From assembly GCA_013995675.1 (NCBI GenBank), contig VWRR01000013.1, positions 62,001 to 126,000 on the forward strand: a stretch of DNA of 64,000 nt, in the 5' to 3' direction. Under the pieces are notes generated by a model. It was not told where the DNA came from and ran no database searches. It saw nothing but the letters and a program-made list of their open reading frames with translations. This document shows positions 1-8,941 of this stretch, piece after piece. A program made the position numbers and the translations under genes. Origin of the DNA: Cyanidiococcus yangmingshanensis. Taxonomy: Eukaryota > Rhodophyta > Bangiophyceae > Cyanidiales > Cyanidiaceae. Within the stretch, counting starts at the first letter, position 1; the number at the start of each line of letters is the position of its first letter.

Positions 1-1234
1 TGGGCACGGAGCGAGGGCGCCACGTGATTGCACTCTGGTACCTTCGAGTGCTTTCGTTGCTCTACCTGCTCTGGTTACACTGGATACATTTTCATCGCGT
101 ACGATGTAATTCTGCCGCTGGTCATCTACAACCCGGTGTTGCTCTTGGCGCTCGGCACGGGTTGGAAGCTGATGCGTCGGTCAGAGTTGCTGCACTGGGG
201 TCAAGCCATTCGGCAGGTTCGTTCGGCTATTCGGGCCCACGGTCTTCGTCTGTGGGTGGAGGCACTGGTCACCTGGGCCGAGACGGTTGGTGGTCTCGAG
301 CTCCTCGTGACCGGTGACGATATGCGACCCGACGAGTCCTGTATTGTGTTGGCGAACCATCGCTCCTGGGTCGACTCGCTGATCGTCTTCTGTCTAGCGG
401 TGAACGCTGGTCGCGCGGGAGACTTTCGTTTTCTGGGCAAGCGCTCCCTGGCAAACTTGCCGATTATTGGGCTCGCGGCGAAGCTCACCGGTGGAGTTCT
501 CTTCATCAGTCGTAACTACGCTCGCGATGAGGCGAAAATGCAGCGCACCTACCGACAGCTGACGTATCGGCGAGCGCCCTTTTGGTTCACGATATTTCCA
601 GAGGGCACACGCTTGAATGCAGAGGAAAAGTTGAAGCAAGCACGAGAATACTATCATCGAGTCCGCGCGGAGCGTTCAAGTGCGGAGGCTGTTCAGCTCG
701 GACGATGCCAGCGAGGGTGCGGGGTCGCCAGCGCACGCTCGGGCTGGGCCACTGGTGGAGCCGCGCTTCTGCTTAGTGCCGCGGGTGAAAGGATTCCGAC
801 AGGCGGTTCAAGGTCTGCGTCCGGCCCTTGGTGCAGTCTACGACTGTACGATCTTCTACGAGAGTCTGGTTTCGAGTGGATCGTCACGACGAGCCGAATG
901 GGAGCCACGACCAACTCCAGCAGATCTCTTTTTGAAAGCCTCCCGTTTTGCAGGACGACGACGTTTTCGAGTGCATGTTCATGTGCGGAGGACACCAATG
1001 AATCAGCTGCCTAATGACGATTTGTTGATTGCGCAGTGGATGTTTCAAAACTTTGCCGAGAAAGAGCGTCTTCTGGAGCGGGCTTTTACGCAACGGGGGT
1101 TTGTCGGTGAGCGCGTCTCTGCGTATCGACCCACATCGTGGACGCAACTGGCAGCTGTTCTGGGGAAAATCACGAGCCTTCAGGTACTGCTCTGGTGGTT
1201 GGTCGCGCAGTCCTGGAAGCGCCTGGTCTGGTAA
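1..1234 (+). CDS. ER lysophospholipid acyltransferase (AGPAT/LCLAT type), 5'-partial, frame-shifted
   Basis: PlsC-family acyltransferase that moves an acyl chain from acyl-CoA to a lysophospholipid such as lysophosphatidate, presumably at the ER membrane. Seen: block I NHRSWVD (around 358-378), block III IFPEGTR (around 592-612), then VPRVKGF and a PALGAVYDCTIFY segment, and the C-terminal VHVHVRR and EKERLLE signature of the AGPAT3-5/LCLAT1/plant LPAT2 branch. A hydrophobic stretch precedes block I. The frame changes twice. A hydrophobic segment in frame 3 (to about 90) gives way to frame 1 (about 80-670). Frame 1 then gives way to frame 2 (about 640-1234), which carries VPRVKGF and the C-terminus. 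No usable ATG lies before residue homology starts, so the start is probably outside the window. Family is secure; exact substrate is not. Confidence 0.8.
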
Positions 1235-2226
1235 ACCATGTCTATTGGTGAACGCCTGGCTGAGCGACATGGTCCAATTGCCCGGCTCGAGCAGCGTATG
1301 TGCACGCGCTCGGTCGAAATCATGATCTTTTTTGCATTGGGACAAGCAAGCAGTCGACATTCATCGAATAAGGTCGCCGGTATCGCGCTCGAGAGCTCCT
1401 TTCAGACCTTTTGGAGTAGGTGCCGAAAGCGAGGCACTCGAGTTCGCAAGCGCGCCACGCTCCGAAGCTGCTCACGGCGACAAGACGCTCAACTGGTCAG
1501 GCGATGAATTGCAAGCTTCCCAGTTCGCCTGCTCCTTGTCACTGATTCGGACGCATGCTTGCCCTGAGGCCGGCGACCCATGCTAAGCGTGAACGCTTAC
1601 AGCATAGAGAGGTTTACATAGGTTTACAGACTGATACAGCGATTTGGCTGGGAGTCGATATCCCCCGTTCCGCCAGCCAAGGCAGGTATCAGCTCGGGAC
1701 GCTCCGGAATATCTGTCTGCAAAACGTTGACAAGGCGCTGAATACGCGCCCGTCATCCGACAAGATGAAACTTGCCGCTTTCGTGTGCCATCTCTTACTT
1801 GTTCACGTGGGCCTCTTTCTCTACAACAGCACAATATACATAGACGGGTGTGCGCCTTGAGGATCACGCGCAACAAGAGCAATAGGCGTAGCGCGAGCAG
1901 GGCCCTTTTGGCCCTGCGCATGGCGCTTAACGGTTCCCCATTCCCATTCCATATGCAGACGCTATCTGCAATGACCACAAGGCCTATTCTACTCACCCAT
2001 TCCCAGTGATGATGATTTCGTAACCACAATGACGACGAAGATCATGATGATGACATGTCTGGCTCAGTTCGATTCCAGAACCGTTCAGGCTCGTACCACC
2101 TCTCTTCCCGATGCGGATACACGCGGGTCTGTGTCTCGCTTTGGGACATCGATCAGGCGCTCCAGCACAGCAGGAATAACCAACACGTTGCGCGGCTGCG
2201 CTGGTCACGGTCGAAACGATGCTCGG
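1235..2226. other. Convergent intergenic gap
   Basis: Lies between the 3' ends of the acyltransferase and the first B56 gene. It has many stops in all frames and no recognisable coding or RNA gene. A short hairpin sits at 1581-1604 and a GAT/GAC-rich patch at about 2007-2056. Confidence 0.5.
1581..1604. repeat. Near-perfect inverted repeat (hairpin)
   Basis: Arms taagcgt (1584-1590) and acgctta (1593-1599) are separated by two bases, and the outer tgc/gca pairing extends the stem with one bulged base. It lies 350 bases downstream of the acyltransferase stop. Could be a 3' RNA structure or chance. Confidence 0.4.
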
Positions 2227-5200
2227 TTAGGATGTCGTATCGCTCGGTTGGAACTGAGTAAAGCGATCCATATCAAGCTGTTGCAGCAGACGAGCAAGCA
2301 CACTCGCCATGTGCCGCACCTCCAACGACCAGTGCTCTTTCGTGGTTCGCCATACTGCCGGCACCAGAATCGGATAAACCTGTTGACGATACTTCTCCAC
2401 AAGCTCGCCGAGCAACTCCTGGTTACTGACCATGTAAATCGCCCGTTCGCTCACATCCAGCTGGGCACTGCTGATGCATGTCGCGAGTCTGGCAAAGAAC
2501 TCGGGTACGAGCACAGCGAACTGAGCCAGCAGCGCCCCCAGGCTGTTTGCGCTGGTGCTGGTTCCCTGTCTCGAGCGAGAGACGCCCTGGCCAGTAGCCA
2601 GTGCTATCGTTCGACGGGAGCGCTGGCCAACCAACTGGCCTCGTCTCGAAGAGTCGTCGGGGTGTCGATTCAAAACCGTTCCGCAGGCGGTCAGAATGTC
2701 ATTGATTTCGGTCAGAAATAAAAGCTCCTTTCGGGCGCTGGTCCGAGGCCAGTGACGAAGCAGTGCTCGAATCGCCTCAACACCCAGCGATATGTCTTTG
2801 GAGACGAAGAAAACGACACACATGGTCAGCTCTCGATGATAGCGCGCTAGTCCACGTGCTTTGTGCATGGGCAATAGCACGCGACGAAAATAGCGACGAT
2901 GCTCCTCCTTAAGTGGGACCGAAAACCCAGCCACGATTGCAGCGAGAATATCCAGTGCCTCACTAACCCCATTGTAGCTGAGACCAGAGCATAACGCTGC
3001 TGGATGTGAGCCCGCCAGGAAGATGTCGGTACTCCAGGTGTGAAGACCATTGTCTGCGGCCAGCGCTGCGCTCTCGGGCAGATTCGCGCAGGTCGCTGGC
3101 ACCATTCGAGCGAGTTCAGACTCTCTTGTCCCGGTCCATGGTGTCGTTCTTGGGCTTGTCGACACCGTATGAGCACAATGCGACAACCAAGCTACCTGAC
3201 GAAAAGTGTCATCCTCCGAAACAGGTCGAGCAAAAACGACTTCGGCCATTACTTGACGCATCGTGTTCCGCAGGGGCGCGTAGCGAGCATAGAGTCGATG
3301 GACAACAGTACGCAGTGCATCGCGCTCCCGAGGGTCCTCCGACACGAACAGGCTCAGTAACGAGTGCAGGAACCGTCGCGTGAAATACTTGTGGGCTAGT
3401 TCCTCGCCCAGATGAATGCCATCCGGGACTTGGCTAATACGGCAGAGTGAAAACTCGATGAAAAGCGAATATACTAGTTCGAGATGCGGCCAGATAGGAT
3501 CCAGAAAATCCAGTGGATTTGTTAGTTCATCGTCCACGAAGACTACATGGTCCATATCGGCAGCCAGCCCTCGAGCTGCAACGCCTTCGGTGGGCCCAGG
3601 GCTTCCCGGTCGAGCGCCAGCCTCTCGGCCCGAGCTATTGGTACGCTCCGGTACGTAGTGCACGGTGGGTGTCTCCCGTTCACTCAAATATTCGGGTTCA
3701 GCGAGCCGTTTTCGTAATGGCAACGGCCGAAATAGGTTGCTGGCAAAGAGCTGAACCCATAGGGGAAGCTGCGGGTAGCAAAAGTACGATGAAGAGGTTT
3801 GGGTGCGACAGCCCCAGCTCGAGGCACTCATGCCGGCATCACGTACGGGTCGCTCTAATGCAGTCCCGCTCGCCGTGATCTGGAATACAAACGGCATCTT
3901 GGGGCTTGGTGTCGAGGTTTCATCAACCCAGTGTCCCGTAAAGGCCGAGGACCCATGCTGTCGAGCCAGCTCTGCAGCATCCAAAAGATCAGCGAGCACT
4001 GCCCTTTTGAGATCCATGAGATCTGCTGGTGTCTGGATCAAGGACAGGAGTAACCGCTCGTCTTGTCCGGTTATTGAGGGTGCTGGTTCCATCGTAGAAT
4101 CGACTGGACTAGCGGAATCAGTAGATAATGCAGCGACACGTGCAGGCCTAGGCTGAGACGGTTTCCACGTATCCGGAGCTACCGTGACACTGCCGTTCGT
4201 GGCTGCTTCTGGACGAGCGTCTGCAGCTGGCCGACGAGCACTGTCCCCTATACCTTGGTTGGGCGTACAATGTCCCCATTTGTCCTCAGTCGTTTCAGGA
4301 CGCTGACCACCGTTTGTGCCAAGCCGTGTGAAACGCTCCACAACGCTACGTAGGGCGGAGCGGCTCTCAAACACCTCGTCGACGTCCGCCAGTTGGCCAA
4401 GTGCAGGTGCCGAACAACTCGTACGGAGGCGCGGAGATGGTTGCTGTTCAATTGAGCCCACTCGGGCACTGTTATGTCCCAGGAGCCCTACGTACATGCC
4501 TCCAGGCGTACCGCGCTCGTCTCCGATAGGCCGTCTTTTGCTGGCCTGCTCGGTTGTTTCGACCGCGTCGGGGTTCCATTCACCCGGGGCAACCATCATG
4601 GTCCGCAACGAATCCAGGGCGAGCGCGTGCCGCTTGCTCAGCCAACGCTCAACTCGTTGATGGTAGTCCGTCTGGGCGATCCATTCAGGTAACGATGGTA
4701 CGACTGTGCAGAACTCGAGTTTGCGCGCGATGACATGAGCTCTCTCTCTGTCGCCAGCAACCATCCGAATGGGCGGCAGGTTCAGTATCTCGATGAGCGT
4801 TACTGCTCTTGTTGTTGTTGTTGCTGCTGCTGCTGCTGGCCCAGAATTCCTCACCGACGAGCTCCGTCCGTCGGTACAAACACCCAAATCCCGCATGATC
4901 TGCCCGAATAATTCCGCTCGTGATTGTTGTTGCGATGTGCTCGGCGCTCGTGCCACCGCCGACAATCTCGCGTGTTCGGTGGTATCCGTCGTCAACGTGG
5001 TCGCTGCAGTTGATCGCACTGCCTTCGCAATAACAACGCCCGGCTCAGTTGCTGGTTTCGTTCTCGGTGGCGCCCGAGTAGTGTCCTCTGCGCCGAGACG
5101 TCTCGCCGTCGACGGGCTGACCAGTGCGTTCAGCGTCTCCGGGAGGCTGCCGCGATCGCCACCACGACTCGAGTTTGACGCCTCCTTCGAGTCTCTGTTA

Positions 5201-5580
5201 TGCGTCGTTTCGCTACTCGTCAAGCTCTCCGGCGACGGAAGCAACTCAATCGAGAGCCGTTCCGTATTCTCTGGTGGAGGCAATTCCGGCGTTATTGACC
5301 GACGAGCACCACTTCTCTGATCAGCGTCAGGCGTCGTCGTTATCGTACCTGAACGACTAGGGCCAGTCGCTGGCTGGCCTGTTCGCGACTCGGAGAGCGC
5401 CTTTCGAGACGATTCCCTCATCGCCGGCGTCTCATACTCGGGCGTCACCCAAGATGCTAGTCGAGGCTGGTCCGCATCCATGGCACTGGCACTGGACGCC
5501 CGACTCAGGGGCCGAATCGGCTGTGCAGCCGTCGCAGACTGCCGCTCCCGTTCGCGCCGCGCAGGCTCGTGCGCTGGCAT
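2227..5580 (-). CDS. PP2A B56 (B') regulatory subunit with very long disordered N-terminus
   Basis: 1117-residue protein. The C-terminal half (about residue 505 to the end) is a B56-family HEAT-like repeat domain that would bind the PP2A A/C core and recruit substrates. Matching landmarks in order: LKRAVLADLLD, FASNLFRPLP, WPHLELVYSLF (about 696), VPLKEEHRRYFRRVLLPMHK (about 886), then LRHWPRTSARKELLFLTE. An insertion of about 70 residues separates the second and third landmarks. The first 500 residues are Ser/Thr/Pro/Arg-rich, look disordered and include an Ala/Thr run coded by a GTT/GCT repeat at 4811-4838. Usual B56 proteins have about 450-600 residues, so this one is nearly doubled. The start is the ATG at 5580. 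It faces the acyltransferase gene. Family assignment is secure; substrate preference is unknown. Confidence 0.85.
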   Translation of the reverse strand: MPAHEPARRERERQSATAAQPIRPLSRASSASAMDADQPRLASWVTPEYETPAMRESSRKALSESRTGQPATGPSRSGTITTTPDADQRSGARRSITPELPPPENTERLSIELLPSPESLTSSETTHNRDSKEASNSSRGGDRGSLPETLNALVSPSTARRLGAEDTTRAPPRTKPATEPGVVIAKAVRSTAATTLTTDTTEHARLSAVARAPSTSQQQSRAELFGQIMRDLGVCTDGRSSSVRNSGPAAAAATTTTRAVTLIEILNLPPIRMVAGDRERAHVIARKLEFCTVVPSLPEWIAQTDYHQRVERWLSKRHALALDSLRTMMVAPGEWNPDAVETTEQASKRRPIGDERGTPGGMYVGLLGHNSARVGSIEQQPSPRLRTSCSAPALGQLADVDEVFESRSALRSVVERFTRLGTNGGQRPETTEDKWGHCTPNQGIGDSARRPAADARPEAATNGSVTVAPDTWKPSQPRPARVAALSTDSASPVDSTMEPAPSITGQDERLLLSLIQTPADLMDLKRAVLADLLDAAELARQHGSSAFTGHWVDETSTPSPKMPFVFQITASGTALERPVRDAGMSASSWGCRTQTSSSYFCYPQLPLWVQLFASNLFRPLPLRKRLAEPEYLSERETPTVHYVPERTNSSGREAGARPGSPGPTEGVAARGLAADMDHVVFVDDELTNPLDFLDPIWPHLELVYSLFIEFSLCRISQVPDGIHLGEELAHKYFTRRFLHSLLSLFVSEDPRERDALRTVVHRLYARYAPLRNTMRQVMAEVVFARPVSEDDTFRQVAWLSHCAHTVSTSPRTTPWTGTRESELARMVPATCANLPESAALAADNGLHTWSTDIFLAGSHPAALCSGLSYNGVSEALDILAAIVAGFSVPLKEEHRRYFRRVLLPMHKARGLARYHRELTMCVVFFVSKDISLGVEAIRALLRHWPRTSARKELLFLTEINDILTACGTVLNRHPDDSSRRGQLVGQRSRRTIALATGQGVSRSRQGTSTSANSLGALLAQFAVLVPEFFARLATCISSAQLDVSERAIYMVSNQELLGELVEKYRQQVYPILVPAVWRTTKEHWSLEVRHMASVLARLLQQLDMDRFTQFQPSDTTS
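4811..4838. repeat. GTT/GCT trinucleotide repeat in coding sequence
   Basis: Pure triplet run inside the first B56 gene. On the coding strand it gives a short Ala/Thr-type homopolymer stretch in the disordered N-terminus. Confidence 0.8.
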
Positions 5581-6927
5581 ACAAAGTGGTTATCAATTCA
5601 CCGAGCCAGAGCCCATATGCACTACAGGACAAACAAAATATCTCCCAAAACCAAACGTCAATATATAGTCAGTAGACAAGGTCTCCAGTTCCGTTCTCCG
5701 GCAAACGTTGGAGAAGCGATTGGCTCTAGAGCCAACGACGGGCTCCGTAACCCTGACGTGGTTGCCGATCGCTTCCTAGCGTGCGCTGCCCCGTCGTCGA
5801 CTGGCGCTCCGTCGGCCGCCGGCGGTACACGTGCGCGCGCTGAACACACAATCTCGACCGACGGGCGGGACGGACGACGGCGATCAGCCAGAGGAGCCCT
5901 AGGCATATGGGATAAAGCTGAATTTCATGGGCGCAAAGGGACAGTCGCGAGATCGAGTCCATGGTGATCGGATTCCGTGGTCGGCGTCTCCACTGGGGCA
6001 TCGTCCGCCGTCGATGCCTCCAGATGGAGATGTTTTCTGTCGGCGCGTCCTCGGCTGCAGGAAATGTTCTTGCGGTCGTCGATCCATGGATAGAATCGAT
6101 AGGAACAGATTTAAATCATGGGTGTCGATCGGGCTCATAGAGTCAGTTGATGATAGATAGCATCGGTATGAATCATGGGTGTCGATCGGGCTCATAGAGT
6201 CAGTTGATGATAGATAGCATCGGTATGAATCATGGGTGTCGATCGGGCTCATAGAGTCAATCGATCTATGGATAGAATCGATAGGAATAGACGCTATCGA
6301 TGACCGAATCGTAGAAGGCGACAGGCATCGCTTGGATCGGAGGCGCATCGACGCTACGCAAAGGCCGATGGCGAGCACAGGTCCAAACCCGGACGGCTGC
6401 GATTCCATGAACACACCAATGGGTGCGTTTATCGGGAGCCAGATTTGGAGTGAAAAACGATGTAAGGAATTTTATGGATCAAAGATCAGTGTTTGCTATC
6501 GTTCAGTGGTGTTGCCGACGAGCGAGAAAATTCTGATTGGCCAGCATGTTCTGCAACTTGCGTGCAGCAGAGGGGATAGGTTCGGCTTCATGGGTCTCGT
6601 CTGGGGTGGATGTCTCACTCGCCAGATTTCACGACGGTGCATCTTCTATGGCTGGCCTCGATTTGTTTCGTGTTGCTTGAGATCCAGTTGGTGTTCGGAC
6701 GATGATTTTCGGCTGTAATGTCCTCTGATGATGCCATGGTGCGACTCCAAGCAAACGCGTCGAAATTTCAGAGCTCGTGGTATCGACTGCGTGCAGACAA
6801 CGGCTTTCGGCACCAAATGAATTCGCTGTGCAAGCCTTCGAGTTGGCGGTTGTCGTCGAAAGATGCGTGACTTGGTCGTCTCCAAAAGCCTGTCGCTGAG
6901 ACATTGCAACCACCGACGACATCCCGT
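5581..6927. other. Gene-free stretch containing a tandem repeat
   Basis: Region between the 5' end of the first B56 gene and the 3' end of the MARVEL-like gene. No ORF has family resemblance. The only clear structure is the repeat block at 6086-6287. The 5' part should hold the B56 promoter. Confidence 0.5.
6086..6287. repeat. 57-bp tandem repeat (about 2.5 copies) bracketed by a 20-bp direct repeat
   Basis: Copy 1 is 6114-6170 and copy 2 is 6171-6227, identical by eye. A third partial copy runs from 6228 to about 6259. Each begins aatcatgggtgtcgatcggg. The block is flanked by two copies of atggatagaatcgataggaa (6086-6105 and 6268-6287). 57 is a multiple of three, but no frame carries a recognisable protein. 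It may be a minisatellite grown by slippage or unequal exchange. Confidence 0.9.
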
Positions 6928-7842
6928 CTAGACGCTACTCTGAACAGTGCGCTCGCTCGGTGTCGGTGAAGGCGCAGTGGCTGGTCTAGCAGGCTGCTGG
7001 GGTGCTTGCCACGGCGCAGTCCAGGCGGTCTGCAGCCACTGCCAGAGGCAGATCCCAGTGTGCACCAGATGCATCACAAAGAGCATCCAGCTAAATGCGA
7101 TCACCGTGTTGATATCGACTTGATTCGGTGATGCGCTGCCCAGATCGGCACTGATCACGACGCTACCAATAAACCACCAGACCGTCAAGAAGATTTGGAC
7201 AATCATTTCATAGACGGGCGGGAGGTTCTTCGCCAGTGCGTTTGTCCCAAAGTAGATGATCGCAAGGATCAATACAATAACCCAACCAATGACGCCCAGT
7301 GCAATTGCGTAGCGACAAAGCGCAGTCGAATCCGTACTTGATAACGAGCAATGTGTCCCATTGTACAACGTGTTGGCAGTCACGCCGAATACGACGATGG
7401 CCCAGGTAAACTCGAGGAGATACAGCAGCGATTTGGACAGGCTGTACCAGGTCTGGAAAGTCAGTTCTCCGACAGAGCGAATTCGACAAAGACAAACTGG
7501 CTCCGGATCACTCTGGAGAGGGGCAATGTTGCTCCCTCCGTAGTGATCGGCCTGCTCGAGAACAGCCGGTGCTGCTTTGGCTTTGAGGGAGGCCGGCGTC
7601 GGTGCAGCCGGGTTTCCCAGCGAGTCGGTCTCGTCAAGAGTATCGTGTGTAAAGTCTTCAGGAGGCGGTAGCGTTCTCCACGGGTAACTGATGGAGCCCG
7701 GAGCAGTCACGCCGCCGGGTAGGCGCCCAGCAGTGTCACGAGGGGGCAGACGCGGCCCGCTGCCGCTTGCCCAGCGCGTCGTCTCGATCGGTTCCTGCTC
7801 CACTCTTTGTGCCCTCTGCGGCCATTCCAGCTCGGACTCCAT
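6928..7842 (-). CDS. Four-TM MARVEL-like membrane protein
   Basis: 304 residues. A Pro/Ala-rich cytoplasmic N-terminus of about 120 residues is followed by four hydrophobic helices at about 137-157, 176-198, 208-230 and 245-266. A short loop with two Cys and an NGT glycosylation sequon lies between helices 1 and 2, and a Pro/Ala-rich tail ends the protein. This M-shaped topology with a Cys-containing first loop is that of MARVEL proteins (synaptogyrin/physin-like), which act in membrane apposition and vesicle traffic. The fit is by topology and composition; no diagnostic motif was found. The start is the ATG at 7842. It diverges from the second B56 gene across about 1.1 kb. It could also be an unrelated tetraspan. 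Confidence 0.7.
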   Translation of the reverse strand: MESELEWPQRAQRVEQEPIETTRWASGSGPRLPPRDTAGRLPGGVTAPGSISYPWRTLPPPEDFTHDTLDETDSLGNPAAPTPASLKAKAAPAVLEQADHYGGSNIAPLQSDPEPVCLCRIRSVGELTFQTWYSLSKSLLYLLEFTWAIVVFGVTANTLYNGTHCSLSSTDSTALCRYAIALGVIGWVIVLILAIIYFGTNALAKNLPPVYEMIVQIFLTVWWFIGSVVISADLGSASPNQVDINTVIAFSWMLFVMHLVHTGICLWQWLQTAWTAPWQAPQQPARPATAPSPTPSERTVQSSV

Positions 7843-8941
7843 CAGTACCAGTCAGCCAATTGATAGAACTGTGTTTAAGGAAGCGAGTGGGTCGCAACGA
7901 ACGACACGAATCTGTTCAAACGCAAAAATGATGACGCCGCGACACGTAAAACGGAAAATGGACAAGGGACAGCGCTGGCCGGCCAGTATCGACGAACATC
8001 CGCAACCAGTCCAAACGCAAATAAACTTGTATATAACGGACAGAAGCGATCATTCCGTGCGTATTGGCGCCGGCCAAAATAGGCGCCGCGAGCCGATCTG
8101 CCGCCGGAGGGAGCGCCAATCGCCGAACATGGCGCTCGGGCCACGTCACCTCCGGTCGTTGGCGACAGGGACACGTCTCGCCATCGGTGATCGAACGGAA
8201 ATCCAGCCAGCCGCCAGCTCTGATCCGTGTCTCCGCGTGCTGGAGCGTTCAGCGGGATCGTCGTCGGCGTGTCGCCCCTCGTCACTGGCCATTCCTGGCG
8301 CCAAACGCAGTTCGATCGATGAGGGCAACAAGCATTGCAGCCGAAAAAGAGAAACTCCACCGTCGCTTTCGTCCAAAAGGATACCAGATTTTGCGTTTGC
8401 TGCTCGTAGCGCGTGGCGATACGGTCGGGCGAGCCTACCAGCAACGATGAGTCGTCATCGGAATCGTTACGTCGCACGCCACGCCATCCGATCCAAGACC
8501 TCCGCGTGTCCGTGAGACGACCATTCGTCGCAGAGCTCGCCAGCATGAACATTGTGGAACAAACACGCGCGCCCAGGCTCATGGAGGCATTCGCGGACGA
8601 GGCGAGATTCGTTCAGTCGCGAACGTTTCCCAGCAACGAATCTTGTGCGGTCCAGCGCCCTCCGGGACAAGCACACGCACTGCCGTTCGCGACCACCTCC
8701 GAAAGAAAGCACCAATCGCTGGCACGGACTCGTCATGCAACCCCGTCAAGCATGGAAGCGTAAACATTTCCCTCAAAACATGCATCGGGACGCGTACACG
8801 CACAGGGACGTCCATGCGTGCACGCATGCGTGTTCGTTGCGCGCCGATCGGCCCCCGGCCACAGGACCAGCACGTGACGCCAGACATGGCTTATTTGTTT
8901 CTCCCTCAACGTCTAGCGTGCATGTGTGTTCGTTCCCTCTA
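7843..8941. other. Divergent intergenic region
   Basis: Should hold the promoters of the MARVEL-like gene and the second B56 gene. The B56 frame stays open upstream to about 8550 with ATGs at 8735 and 8780, but that part codes only low-complexity His/Arg/Thr sequence. A perfect 16-bp palindrome, catgcgtgcacgcatg, is at 8813-8828. Confidence 0.45.
8813..8828. promoter_or_regulatory. 16-bp perfect palindrome upstream of the second B56 gene
   Basis: catgcgtgcacgcatg is its own reverse complement and lies about 115 bases before the preferred ATG (8942). Its half-site ATGCGTGC recurs in the 5' flanks of several other genes in the window. A factor-binding role is inference. Confidence 0.4.

Noticed and set aside
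4769-5320. 183-residue plus-strand ORF rich in Val/Ala
   Set aside because: Antisense to the Ser/Thr/Arg-rich N-terminus of B56-1; its apparent hydrophobicity reflects reversed codons.
5454-5967. Plus-strand ORFs over the B56-1 start
   Set aside because: They are antisense to or upstream of the B56 gene, Arg/Ser/Pro-rich and without family resemblance; shadow ORFs of high-GC sequence.
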